Source: Trifolium pratense (lineage: Eukaryota; Streptophyta; Magnoliopsida; Fabales; Fabaceae). From it: a DNA stretch of 64,000 bases. The translations under genes and the position numbers were made by a program. The stretch spans positions 8,236,266 through 8,300,265 of the forward strand of contig NC_060064.1 of assembly GCF_020283565.1 (NCBI RefSeq), read 5' to 3'. The notes beneath the pieces were generated by a model. The model did no database searches, had not been told where the DNA came from, and saw only the letters and a program-made list of their open reading frames with translations. The stretch's first letter is position 1. Each line of letters starts with the position of its first letter. Positions 22,372 to 33,744 of this stretch are shown here, piece after piece.

Positions 22372-22942
22372 TTTTTTCCCTTGATTATCGTCGCAGTGGG
22401 TTTGGTAAGAACGCCGGAAGTTGAAGGGAGAAGGAAAAAAGAAGAAAAAAATGGCGTGTGAGAAAGTGGAGAAATGAAGGGACTGGTAGTGTCTTGGTAA
22501 GAGGAAGAACAGATTTTTGGGTAATTATCTTTCTCGGGAGAAGAAAGATAATGGTTTGTAATGATGATTTTGGTTAGCAAAATTAATTGTGGTAAGGCGC
22601 CATGAAACGATTGGTACTGGAAAGTGGGAAGTAACACTGTATCAAATTACTCGTTTGAATCGTTTAATTGGTTTGGGTCTACAAACATTTACAGTGTTAT
22701 GCAACACATGTTTTGGATCGTAGGATCAACATTTAATGTCATCTAATGGTTGACATTAAATAGTTTACTTTCTGACTTCCTAAAATAGTGACCGTCCGAT
22801 TAAAACGAATAGACATGGAACCTTGGATGATGTAAACGCGTTAGCAGTTGTTGCATTGGATACATCACTCGTTTAATTTAAAATTGAAATTTAATACAAG
22901 AATTTTTTTAAATTTAAAATAATTAGTCGTTTGAAATTTAAA
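22372..22942. other. Upstream region of B3 gene B
   Basis: Likely promoter and leader, partly homologous to 20131-20640. It ends where the 105-bp satellite begins. No coding frame is supported. Confidence 0.5.
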
Positions 22943-24646
22943 GTCAAAGAACCTAAAAAATTGAACTACTCCGATTTCGAAGTCATCCCCGTGTATTTAC
23001 TCCGGTGAGTAAATATCTAAGTCATTAGCATTAGGGTCAAATGTTAAGTCAAAGAACCTAAAAAATTGAACTACTCCGATTTCGAAGTCATCCCCGTGTA
23101 TTTACTCCGGTGAGTAAATATCTAAGTCATTAGCATTAGGGTCAAATGTTAAGTCAAAGAACCTAAAAAATTGAACTACTCCGATTTCGAAGTCATCCCC
23201 GTGTATTTACTCCGGTGAGTAAATATCTAAGTCATTAGCATTAGGGTCAAATGTTAAGTCAAAGAACCTAAAAAATTGAACTACTCCGATTTCGAAGTCA
23301 TCCCCGTGTATTTACTCCGGTGAGTAAATATCTAAGTCATTAGCATTAGGGTCAAATGTTAAGTCAAAGAACCTAAAAAATTGAACTACTCCGATTTCGA
23401 AGTCATCCCCGTGTATTTACTCCGGTGAGTAAATATCTAAGTCATTAGCATTATGGTCAAATGTTAAGTCAAAGAACCTAAAAAATTGAACTACTCCGAT
23501 TTCGAAGTCATCCCCGTGTATTTACTCCGGTGAGTAAATATCTAAGTCATTAGCATTAGGGTCAAATGTTAAGTCAAAGACCCTAAAAAATTGAACTACT
23601 CCGATTTCGAAGTCATCCCCGTGTATTTACTCCGGTGAGTAAATATCTAAGTCATTAGCATTAGGGTCAAATGTTAAGTCAAAGAACCTAAAAAATTGAA
23701 CTACTCCGATTTCGAAGTCATCCCCGTGTATTTACTCCGGTGAGTAAATATCTAAGTCATTAGCATTATGGTCAAATGTTAAGTCAAAGAACCTAAAAAA
23801 TTGAACTACTCCGATTTCGAAGTCATCCCCGTGTATTTACTCCGGTGAGTAAATATCTAAGTCATTAGCATTATGGTCAAATGTTAAGTCAAAGAACCTA
23901 AAAAATTGAACTACTCCGATTTCGAAGTCATCCCCGTGTATTTACTCCGGTGAGTAAATATCTAAGTCATTAGCATTAGGGTCAAATGTTAAGTCAAAGA
24001 ACCTAAAAAATTGAACTACTCCGATTTCGAAGTCATCCCCGTGTATTTACTCCGGTGAGTAAATATCTAAGTCATTAGCATTAGGGTCAAATGTTAAGTC
24101 AAAGAACCTAAAAAATTGAACTACTCCGATTTCGAAGTCATCCCCGTGTATTTACTCCGGTGAGTAAATATCTAAGTCATTAGCATTAGGGTCAAATGTT
24201 AAGTCAAAGAACCTAAAAAATTGAAAAAAATTGAACTACTCCGATTTCGAAGTCATCCCCGTGTATTTACTCCGGTGAGTAAATATCTAAGTCATTAGCA
24301 TTAGGGTCAAATGTTAAGTCAAAGAACCTAAAAAATTGAACTACTCCGATTTCGAAGTCATCCCCGTGTATTTACTCCGGTGAGTAAATATCTAAGTCAT
24401 TAGCATTAGGGTCAAATGTTAAGTCAAAGAACCTAAAAAATTGAACTACTCCGATTTCGAAGTCATCCCCGTGTATTTACTCCGGTGAGTAAATATCTAA
24501 GTCATTAGCATTAGGGTCAAATGTTAAGTCAAAGAACCTAAAAAATTGAACTACTCCGATTTCGAAGTCATCCCCGTGTATTTACTCCGGTGAGTAAATA
24601 TCTAAGTCATTAGCATTAGGGTCAAATGTTAAGTCAAAGAACCTAA
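22943..24646 (+). repeat. Minisatellite: 16 copies of a 105-bp unit, each with a 22-bp palindrome
   Basis: Units start GTCAAAGAACCTAAAAAATT at 22943, 23048, 23153 and so on every 105 bases to 24633. One unit (24203) is 115 bases because of a 10-base duplication in its A-rich part. A final 14-base piece ends the array. Copies differ only at single bases (AGGGTC versus ATGGTC in three copies; GACCCT for GAACCT once). Each unit has a palindrome, 9-base arms TATTTACTC and GAGTAAATA around CGGT, first at 22994-23015. The homogeneity implies recent expansion or ongoing homogenisation. Confidence 0.97.
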
Positions 24647-24953
24647 ATTCCCATGTTGAATTTTTTTTTAAATTTTTACTATTCACGTTAAAAATTTAAA
24701 AAATTAAGTACAAACAAACACACACCTGCGTGGAAACCAAAAAGTTTTCTTCCAAACAGGTACTATTACCACACCACATATGCGTGGAAACCAAAAAGGC
24801 TTCCTTTTGTTGGAATAGATATCATTCATCATTGCAACCTAAAAAAACTTTTTCATTCTCCAACAAAGGGAACCACTTCATCGTGTGAAACCCTTACCAT
24901 TCTTGTTAAGCGTCCGAGGCGGAAAAACGGAGCAACCGGCGCAACGACAACGA

Positions 24954-26119
24954 ATGGCGTCCTCGTCCAGACAAAGGTTTGTCCTTCTTACTTTTTGTCA
25001 TCGTTTTTGTTATCGATTTACATCCTATTTGTGTTCTTTGTTGTCGTTGGTTTCATTGATACTGTTCGTATCTACTAAGTTCATTAAGTTCATTCATGAG
25101 TAAATTCCTAAGTAGGAGAATTGCTTCGTTATTGTTTATAAAGACTTAGTTACATGATAAAGTGATTTGAGAGTAAATGCATTCAACAAGATCTGCATGT
25201 TGATAAAGTGATTTGATAGTAGATTTTTTTTTTTTTTTTTTAAACGATGTTTATTTACCTTCAATTACCAAGATCTGAAACGTTGATGCTATGTTATACT
25301 TCCAATGTGTTGTCTTATTTGTAAACGATGTTATCATTATCAGACGTTGTTGGTGATTATTGGTTATGTTCTGTGTTCATGCACTGGTACTATATGATGA
25401 TGTTGTTTATTTATGTTGATTTAGGAATGTAAGTATGAACCCAGTCAAACCAGAGCCTGTTGACGTAATATGGTTAAGTTCAGATGACGAAGGTGATAAT
25501 GTTTATCAGAGGTCTCAGAGGTTTGAGAGGAGGGTTGCTAATAGGGATGCTAATAGGGTTGCTAATAGTGTTGCTAACAATGTTGCTCAAAGGACTGCTA
25601 ACAATGTTGCTCAAAGGACTGCTAACAATGTTGCTAACAATGCTGGTAAGAGGAGGGTGGATAACAATGTTGCTCAAAGAGTGATTAAGGACAGGAATGA
25701 AATCTGTGAATGGATAACACAAGTTACACCAGCTATGCAGAATTTGAAGAGGAAACAAACACTGGTATTAGTTCACATTTGGTGCATTCTCAATTATGTA
25801 TCACTTGTTATTTACTTTGTCTTACTGACTAATAATGTTGATTATCTTATATTTGGTACAGCACATTCCTGCGTGGGTTGTGAAGCGTGCTCTAAAAGAC
25901 AAGTGCGACATTTACTTGCGATCTGCAGAGACGAAACGTACATATGACTGTGCTATTTTGGATCCGGGACGCTCGTCGCAGAGATACATTGGAGATGGTT
26001 GGTATGACTTTGTTGAAGTGCACAGGCCTAAAGTTGGTGACGTCCTCCACTTTTCTCTGAAACCACCTTATAACTTAATGGTTGTTTCATTGATGCGCCA
26101 GAAGCCTCGCACCCGCTGA
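24954..26119 (+). CDS. Small B3-domain protein C (MULE-1), opposite strand to A and B
   Basis: Three exons: 24954-24976, 25425-25764 and 25862-26119, GT-AG, giving 206 residues starting MASSSRQRNVSMNP. An acidic, SUMO-interaction-like patch (VDVIWLSSDDEGD) at about residues 18-30 is followed by a low-complexity run of ANNVAQRT units at about 38-75. A single B3 fold makes up residues about 122-206: HIPAWVVKRALKDK, then YDCAILD, GDGWYDFVEVHRPKVGDVLHFSL. It starts about 300 bases beyond the satellite and reads away from it, while genes A and B read away on the other side. The satellite region may thus serve as a shared bidirectional upstream region. Start choice rests on the 23-base first exon, the weakest part of the model. 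Confidence 0.75.
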
Positions 26120-27006
26120 ATTGATGCCCAGATGGATCAATGTTTGATATCCTCGTCCAAACTGTTTGCTACTGTTTAATTAGCTCTTGTTAAGTACTTA
26201 TGTTTGTTTTAAGTAGTTGTTGAACTTTTTAATTGTAAAAATGCTACTTTTATCAGTAGCCAGACATCAGTTGACGATCACATACGTGTTCGTCGACATA
26301 TGCAATTTCAATTCTATTTTAAAAAGTTTCGTTTTATTATTATCGTTTAAGTTACGATACATATGGCGTGATTCGTTATTATTTGGCGTAAGTCGTTATT
26401 ATTTAGCTTGCTTACCCTTTGTGTGGTTGAGGCATTTGTTCCACTAGTTTTCAAAGAGTTAAACATTTGATTTAATGAAACACTAAATAAACTGGAATTT
26501 CATTCAGTTTTGGAAGTTTAAGAGCTATAATTACTTGATACCCATAATGAATGAATTCCATCGAAAAACTTTATGTCCAGATAAAGCTTGTTAAATAGGT
26601 TTGCTTTTTTCAAATTTACTCATGTTTAGAAGTTGAAACACGCAATAATTACTCCACAGCAGCCCTATAAGCACTCCATAAATCCTATAATCCAGCTAAC
26701 CAATCCTATAATCACGCTAACCAATCCTATGTCTTATCCCTATAATTACTAGTTTTTCAGTTTTGGAAGTTGAAACACACAATAATCAATTCACAACCAT
26801 ATAATCACTCTAACCAATCCTATTCCTATCAGTTTTGGAAGTTGAAACACACAATAATCTATTCACAACCCTATAATCACTCTAACTAATCCTATTCCTT
26901 ATCACTTATCACGGTTGGAACAAAAAAGAAAAAAGAGAAAAAACAACAATCCATCAATATTTTTCTGAGATTAGAATCGTTATTAAAAAAAAAAAAATTA
27001 CATTAA
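26120..27006. other. MULE-1 interior, noncoding, with ~70-bp imperfect tandem repeats
   Basis: Between the convergent ends of protein C and the GRF gene. At about 26630-26905, units containing GTTTTGGAAGTTGAAACACA and CTCTAACCAATCCTAT repeat three to four times with drift. No gene is seen. Confidence 0.7.
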
Positions 27007-27535
27007 TTAGGTAAACATTTTAACATAAAAAAAGAAAATAATCCAAGAACAAATCAACAAATTCCTAAACATCTTTGCTGTCGATCTCTCGTTTTGTAGT
27101 TTCATCTTCATCTTCTCTCCCTTATTGAATTGAATTTCTTTAACAATTGAAACCACATCTTTGAACAACTCTGAGCATGTGCAACCACGACTGGGTTGAG
27201 TTTGTGATTCACGAACATTTGGACTAGCAGTTGGACGCACATAGGGAGGGTGGCCTTCAATTTCATCATCCCATATGAAAAGATTACAACTTCGAGCTCC
27301 CTGCAAATTATATTTCAATCATCAAAATGTTATACTCACCAAATTAAATCATGATCGAAATAGATCTACCAAGTATAAAACGATCTGTTAGCAAACCTAC
27401 CCCATGAGTTCGACATTTCCAATATCTACGCTTAGGATTTTCGCCTGAATTGGATATGTACAACCTCATTGGATTTTTGCAACCACATTCTGGGATTTCG
27501 ACTGCCATTGAATTTGCAACAGATGAAGAAGACAT
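27007..27535 (-). CDS. GRF-type zinc-finger protein (MULE-1)
   Basis: Two exons: 27535-27401 and 27300-27007, phase 0, giving 142 residues. The N-terminal 60 residues have the GRF zinc-finger pattern: ECGCKNPMRLYISNSG, then NPKRRYWKCRTHG across the junction to CNLFIWDDE, with Cys pairs and the WKC..C..F.W signature. A lysine-rich helix follows. The protein ends in a hydrophobic stretch, LLICSWIIFFFYVKMF, that could be a tail anchor. GRF fingers bind single-stranded nucleic acid in animal and plant DNA-repair proteins and are common as stand-alone genes in plant transposon-rich regions. It lies beside the transposase on the same strand. Confidence 0.8.
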
Positions 27536-27749
27536 TGTTGGGACAAATTGCGAAATTAGGGATTTTTGGGAAACAATAAATCTGTATTTCGAATTGGATG
27601 GAGAGAAGAGATGAGTATTGGGAAACTAGGGTTTTCGAAACATTAATGAATGAGAGGTCTTTATAGCCGTATTTGAAACTATGTCTGGGTGCAGAGCATG
27701 CGTCAAATAAACATAATTATATCAACACAAATGAAAACTTTACAAAAGA

Positions 27750-27842
27750 ATTAATGACAGCCTAGTGGTAGTGTTTACCGTTCAATTCATGTAGATCTCG
27801 AGTTCGAAACTGGTTGGTGCCATTTTTGTTATTTTTTTTCTT
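27750..27842 (+). mobile_element. tRNA-derived SINE-like remnant nested in MULE-1
   Basis: GCCTAGTGGTAG at 27760-27771 resembles a pol III A box, and CGAGTTCGAAAC at 27799-27810 resembles a B box, at suitable spacing, followed by a T-rich tail. No target duplication is confidently seen. A short degraded SINE is the best reading. Confidence 0.5.
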
Positions 27843-28105
27843 TACAAAATAACATTAAATAACCGAATGTTGCAAACATGACTCAAACCTGCGTTATACT
27901 GGTATAAAAGCCAATTTTATAAGCTTTCTAAACATGTAACTCATATTAAAGCATAAATAACAGTCATGAATCACTATTGTACCAATTTCTCCAAGTAAAT
28001 CAAAACAAACATGAAATCCCAAACAATTTATCCACAAACATAATTAAACCAGAATTGTACATCAACATTATCAAAATGCATTCAATTATACTACTACTAA
28101 AATAC

Positions 28106-30988
28106 TCAATCATTAGTAGCAGCCTTTTCAACTTGTTGTAGCAGACTGTAGCACGAACGTGAAGATTGCCCGACACTCTGTTGTAGCATACCGTAGCACG
28201 AACTTGCAGTTTGCCCAACACTCATTCCATACATTGGGTATACGGGTTGCAAATGCATTGGTTGAAACATATGAGGTACCATCGGCATAACAGGTTGAAC
28301 TCCACACATTGCATTTAAATGTCTGCTTGTGCCTGTAACATCCATCTGTGCTTGGAAATGCATTTGATTGTAACATCCATTTGTGTCTGCTTGTGTTGTC
28401 ACTGTGGCCTTAGCGCCACGGTGTATCGGTGGACGTGAACCCTTCTTTTGCACACTTCTGTCAACATTGCAGGTTGCTTTTCTTTTCTTTTTCTGATTAT
28501 AAAAAAATAATGACAAAATAATTATTATTAAATTTCACATAATAACACAAAATATTTAATAAAACATATTATACCTCATCCATTTGGCTTATAGCATCAG
28601 ATATCGACACCGACTGCAAATCAACTATTGGTTCTGTCGCTTTTTGTGTACCCTGCAAGTTTAAACATATCAACTATAATGTTTAATAACAAATCAAACA
28701 GTAACTATAACTAAGTAATCACGAGTTATTGAAATAACCTCGGAACATGTCCTCGCATTATGAGTTGTAGCGTTGCATTTTCCACATCGCCTGACAGATT
28801 TTGGTTCTTTCTTTTTTTTCTTTGGAGCACCTTTACTCTTAACCGCCACCGGATCACCGACTGCTGGATTTTGTGTCCCAATAATAGGATCATCATTAAT
28901 GCAGTACTTTTTTTGTAATTTCATAATGTCATCCAAAATTTGGCCATACACACCATTCTTTTTTGCAGCTTCTTTGCAAAAACTTGTAAAGGCCGAACAA
29001 TATGCACCAAAACGAGCTTCCTCAACTACGTTCGAATCAACATCACCATTACATTCCATGTTGTTCAAATACTCAATTTTGGCATCCTTGGTCCATCGCG
29101 ACAATACCAAGGGCCTAGGAATATGATCAACATGTTCATCCTTCATGACATAAAATATATGAGAACATGGAACACCGCGAGAATCAAACAACTTACACGA
29201 ACATTGCAATGTGGTACCATCAAATACAACTTTCCTTTCATATGTATCGTTACAAAATTTTGTTAATGTATAAATCTTTGTATCCCCGTGATCACTTTTA
29301 TGCTTAACTATCAATGCACCAGCCTTCAGAATTTGCTCTTTAACTTCTTTGAAAATCTCCGCAGTATAAGTATTGGCGGCATCACTCTCAATCACACGCA
29401 GTTGAGTTGTCAACACAGGTACCGTAAACTTTGACTTAAAATCAGCTTCCAATTCATTATTTCTGTAATCTCTCAAAACCTGATCAAAATTATGCATGAA
29501 TTCAAAAATGCAGCCTTTCGTCCTGACATAAGTCTTTATTATTGCATTAACAGCTTCACATTGAGACGTAGTCCTTATACGTCCAAAAAACTGATCACGT
29601 AGATATCCAGTTGCCCATAGTGACCTATTCTCATAAGTTTTGACAACCCATGGATGTTGTTCCACTTCAGTTTCTTTAATTAGCTCTGACCAATACTCTT
29701 CAAATTCATCCTTTGTGAAATTTGAGTACATGGCTTTTTGAAAACCGTCCAAAAATTCTGGATTGTCTTTCACATTCTCAACTGCATTCTTATTCAAATG
29801 CCAAGCACATAACCTGTGGGTGGCATCGGGAAAAATCTGTTTTATGGCCTCCCTCATTGCCCCATCTCCATCTGTTACCACTGCTTTTGGTTGTTTACCT
29901 TCCATGCACTCTAAAAAACAATTCAACACCCACTTGTACGTCTCCGTCGTTTCATCTGCTACCAATGCAGCACCAAAAATTACTGTCTGAGAATGGTGGT
30001 TACACCCTGAAAATACAACCAATGGATAGTTGTATTTATTCTTCCGGTAAGTCGTGTCAAAGGCAAGCACATCACCAAAACAAAAGTAGTCTGATCTGCT
30101 ACTGCCATCAGCCCAAAATAGAGACCTCATTCGTCCATTACTATTGTCGACGGCATACTCAGCATATAGCATGGGATCAGTAGACGACTTTACATTAAGA
30201 TAATTTAAAGAAGCGACAACATCACCATCTTTAATACACTCACGCATTTTTTTATCAAAATAATTGTACAAATCTTTCTTTGTAAATCCAACACTAGCAT
30301 ATCCACCCTTCTGGGCAATCATGTACCCCATTATATGACAAGTTCTAATTCCACGTGTTTGAAGACCATCAATCTGAGCCTTATCTGCTTCAGATATTTT
30401 ACGATAAACAGGGTGCAGGTGAACAAACCTAGCTGGGGTTAATTCATGGTTATGACACTCTACGAAAGCAGTAACTACATATCTATCCTTTTGTTTTCTG
30501 TATTGCACACGAAACCTAGCTTCACAATTTGTACGGCTCAAACGTCTATGTTCTACTTTCCTATCTAACCTGGTTAAATGTTTCTTCTCTCTTAAACCAT
30601 GTCTGTTGCAAACAAACTGCTTCATTTGTGTTACTTTATTACCATCTAACTCTTTTATCCTACTAGAAGCTTTCCTAATAGCAAAACCCTTACATTTACC
30701 ATACCGGTAATAAAATTCATAAGCTTCACTAACAGTAGCAAATTCCATGGCTCGAATCTCATCAGAAGTAATTGAATCAAAATTTACCTCACTATGAACT
30801 GCAGCTCCAATATTATCAGATGCATCTTCGCCAGTCTCGGAACTTTCAGTCTCTGACCTTTCATCCCCACTGGATCCTGAATAACTGTCATCCTCGTCGG
30901 CATTCGATTCTAAATCATACGTATCAGTACCTTTAGTGGAATGAAGGTCTCTGGACTCAACGTCAACAGATTCGTCGGTGTGTTCCAT
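28106..30988 (-). CDS. MULE transposase, FAR1-type, with SWIM and CCHC zinc motifs (MULE-1)
   Basis: Three exons: 30988-28739, 28652-28575 and 28492-28106, phase 0 throughout, giving about 904 residues. I start at the Met at 30988; the frame is open to 31009. Residues 1-80 are acidic. A FAR1-like DNA-binding region (SEAYEFYYRYGKCKGFAIRK, then CEARFRVQY and CHNHELTPARF) follows. The MULE catalytic domain has FGDVLAFDTTYRKN with Asp311, VTDGDGAMREAI with Asp373 and LCAWHLNKNA with Cys394/His397. Next come a SWIM finger (LQCSCKLFDSRGVPCSHIFY) and a CX2CX4HX4C knuckle (CGKCNATTHNARTC) near residue 740, then a Lys-rich and Gln/Met-rich tail. The position inside paired TIRs and a 9-bp duplication marks it as a transposase rather than a domesticated FAR1/FHY3 regulator. 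Confidence 0.93.
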
Positions 30989-31594
30989 ATCTATATCATG
31001 AATTAACACAATATGTCAAACAACATAAATATTCATCGAAGTATTCCACATCTATATCCCTAATTCCCAAATTTTATTATTTTTTGAATTGTAAACCCTA
31101 ATTCCCAAATTACCTGAATGTCGCACTTGTCGCCCTCGATTGTATATTTATGGTCGGAGATTCAATGCGATAACATCAATGGCTAGCTCGTATGCAGTGT
31201 TGTTAAGAATAGAAAAGTTCAGTTGATTCAACAATGGCGGACGAAGGTTGGGTGGTGAGGTGAGATATTACGATGTTGATGAACAGAAGAATGAAGAAGA
31301 TGAATATTTTCTTTATAATTTGCGTTTTGATAATAATTTGATTTTTACAACATCATTATAATTAATAAAACAATATTAATGTTGATGTAATTTACATAAA
31401 TGTTGAGATAATTTATGTAACAATTTTAATGGTAGGGACTTATTTGCAATTTTAATAGATGTGGAGATGCATGGTAAGTGACATGCATTGTATTATCCTA
31501 TGTGGCAGTTGAATAAGTCCACTTACTTTTCTATTGGCCACAGTGGCGATCTCACTAAAGAGGTCATTTTCCTGGCCTCACCATAGAAGCACCC
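30989..31594. repeat. MULE-1 right end: transposase upstream region and right terminal inverted repeat
   Basis: The region 31000-31320 is the likely promoter and leader of the transposase, with a possible leader-intron acceptor just before the ATG. The terminal repeat occupies about 31511-31594 (outer end GGGTGCTTCTATGGTGAGG on the minus strand), with weaker pairing back to about 31400. Confidence 0.75.
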
Positions 31595-31603
31595 TTTATA
31601 TAA

Positions 31604-33744
31604 TACTAATAGTAAAATAATGTATCCTCTTATTGGTACTTGCATGAGAGTAGTAAAATTAAGTACTATTAGCATTGAATGGATTCTCTCCAATTATGTA
31701 ATCCTAACATGAATGGATAAGATTTTAATGGGAGAGATGAAAATTGCTCCCTCTCGAGTCAAAAGTACACTAAAGGGAATCCACACTCTCCCATTAGCCT
31801 AACATGTTATGTTGCACATTGAAAACGGTTCATACTTGTATATTATATAGTATATGACACATCTTTATCTTCCAATTCAAAGCTAGCAAATGACAAATCT
31901 CTTGAATAAGACGACATCCCACAATACTACCAACATTAGGAGTGTGCACTACAACATTCGAATAGACATACATCTTTACCTTTGTGGCACCTTTGTCACA
32001 AGCAAGACAAAGACCATCATGAACTCCCAAAAGCTCTCCTAGATGCGCACTTGATGGAGGAAAAACTTGATAATTAGATAAGGATAAAAATAATGGATGG
32101 AACTAGACAAAAATAAAGGCAATCACAATTCTAATCCAAAAATAATGATAAACCAAGTGAGGATCGCCACAAGAAACATGATTTCTTGATAAGATCGATA
32201 GATGGTTCAATCCATAACCAACGAGCAAAGCTCAAAAACACACAAAGTGTATACTTAATCCAAATTCTACTTATTTTATTCATGTTCTTGCATCTCCTAT
32301 ATAAAAGAATATGATACCACGTGATTACAAGATAAGACAATGAAAAGTCGTAAAATTTATCATAAATTCAGCCAATAAACTAAAGTAATTGCCTAAGGCT
32401 GAATAAATGCATGAAATACATGAACGGTTACACTTAGAACATTATTTCCTTTGATGATAGGCAGCACCATCTTTTCTTTCCATTGAATGCTCTTTGATTA
32501 TTTACCATGTCTTCCATTCTAAACCCATTTTACACCATTGATGAAGTCGAACTGGATCTTGAGTTCAACATACGAATTATAGAGAATTCAATATGTTTTT
32601 CGATGCATCAAAGATTATGTCAATCGAACAAGTAGAACTCTAGTTATAATAAAAACAAGTCGACAAATCAAAACCTACGAAAAATGACATTTTCAACCAA
32701 AATTAATTGGTTCTTTTTATTCCATGACCGAACTAATTCTTCTAGTTAAGAGATAGAACTTTAGGATCACATCAGCACTACACCGACTTATTTATAGTTT
32801 AAAAGTGAATTTTAAAAATGATAAAAAAAAATTTTTTTTTATTTATTTATAGTTTAAGACAAGAAAAATTTGTTTTTTTTCTTCGTCTGCTTAACACCAG
32901 GTCATACAATACAACATCACCATAAATAATCACAAATTAGTGATAACGTTAATCTTTGATTAATAATTTGAACAAGTAAACCAACTAGTGGGGCCCAATG
33001 GGACCAACCCAAGTGGCAATGTTACAATATTAGCAGAAACAGCTGTTGTTATTATTCAAACAAAACAATTTCTGTTCTTTTCTTTTCTCTTTCTTTTCTG
33101 TTTGGCATTTGGCAAGATCTGGTTTTTGAAAGGTGTTGTTTGGTTGGTTCAACTTTGATCTTCTTCTTCAAGTTACAATCTTTTTTCTTCAGTTACTAAT
33201 TGGGTCATTTCAGATCTTTGTTTCACTTCAGGTATTATTCTCACTGGACCCTCAATTTTTACTTCAATTTCTTTCCAATTTCACTGTAATTTAACTATTT
33301 AAGCAGTTGAATCTTTACACTCTAGTGTTACTTTGATGTAAAAATGTGAAAGGGGGGATAAATTTAGTATTTTTATTACTTGATTCAATTTTATAAAAGG
33401 AATGAGAATTAGAAAGTCCTTGATTGGTTTTCCAAATTTGATTCATATAGAATTAATTAATTTATAATTGATATAAATTAGGGAAGGATTAGTAGTTTGA
33501 ATAGTACTTGTTGGCATAAAACTGTGTATTATTATGTTCATGATGTTTTTCTCTTGCAGAACCTTATTGTTCTTTTCCATCAAAAAAATGATTATATTTT
33601 AAGGACATTTAATAATATATAAGCTAATTTCATTGGATTTTTTTGTTATTTAAAAAAATATTATGGATAGTGAGGTTTTAGATCTTCAATTATTTTCTTC
33701 TTTGTATGATATAAAGGATCTAATTAAGGAATGCCAAGAAGATA
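31604..33744. other. Intergenic, then leader and leader intron of the IQD gene
   Basis: The stretch 31604-33100 holds no gene that I can support. From about 33110 to 33232, CT-rich sequence ending ACTTCAG|GTATTATT looks like a 5' leader with a donor. The leader intron would end shortly before the ATG at 33745. Confidence 0.5.

Larger units (their letters stand above)
13507..31594. mobile_element. MULE-1: 18.1-kb Mutator-like element carrying six genes
   Basis: TTTATATAA is present at 13498-13506 and at 31595-31603, an exact 9-bp target duplication, the hallmark of Mutator-family insertion. The element starts GGAAAATTCTAGCGTGAGG. The complement of its right end starts GGGTGCTTCTATGGTGAGG. Similarity continues through CTCTTTAGTGAG and CCAATAGAA, and again around ATTGCA..AAGTCCCT, about 150 bp in. 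Inside are a FAR1/MULE transposase (-), a GRF zinc-finger protein (-), a single-B3 protein (+), two tandem B3 proteins (-), a Ulp1-like protease (-) and a 16-copy 105-bp satellite. All six gene models keep open frames and good splice sites, so the element may be autonomous or recently so. Kaonashi-type MULEs with Ulp1 genes are known in plants; the B3 complement is what I do not recognise. Confidence 0.9.

Noticed and set aside
22943..24646. CRISPR-like regular repeat array
   Set aside because: The unit is 105 bp and tandem without unique spacers, in a plant genome; it is a minisatellite.
25480..25758. 92-residue minus-strand frame with repeated SNIVSSPL
   Set aside because: It is the antisense reading of the ANNVAQRT repeat in protein C; the + strand model has splice sites and a B3 fold.
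29722..30183. 153-residue open frame on the + strand
   Set aside because: It lies wholly antisense to the transposase coding exon and shows no domain; it is a shadow of that gene.
28106..30988. Host FAR1/FHY3-type transcription regulator
   Set aside because: Located between paired TIRs and a 9-bp target duplication, with an intact catalytic core and SWIM and CCHC motifs; transposase is the better call.
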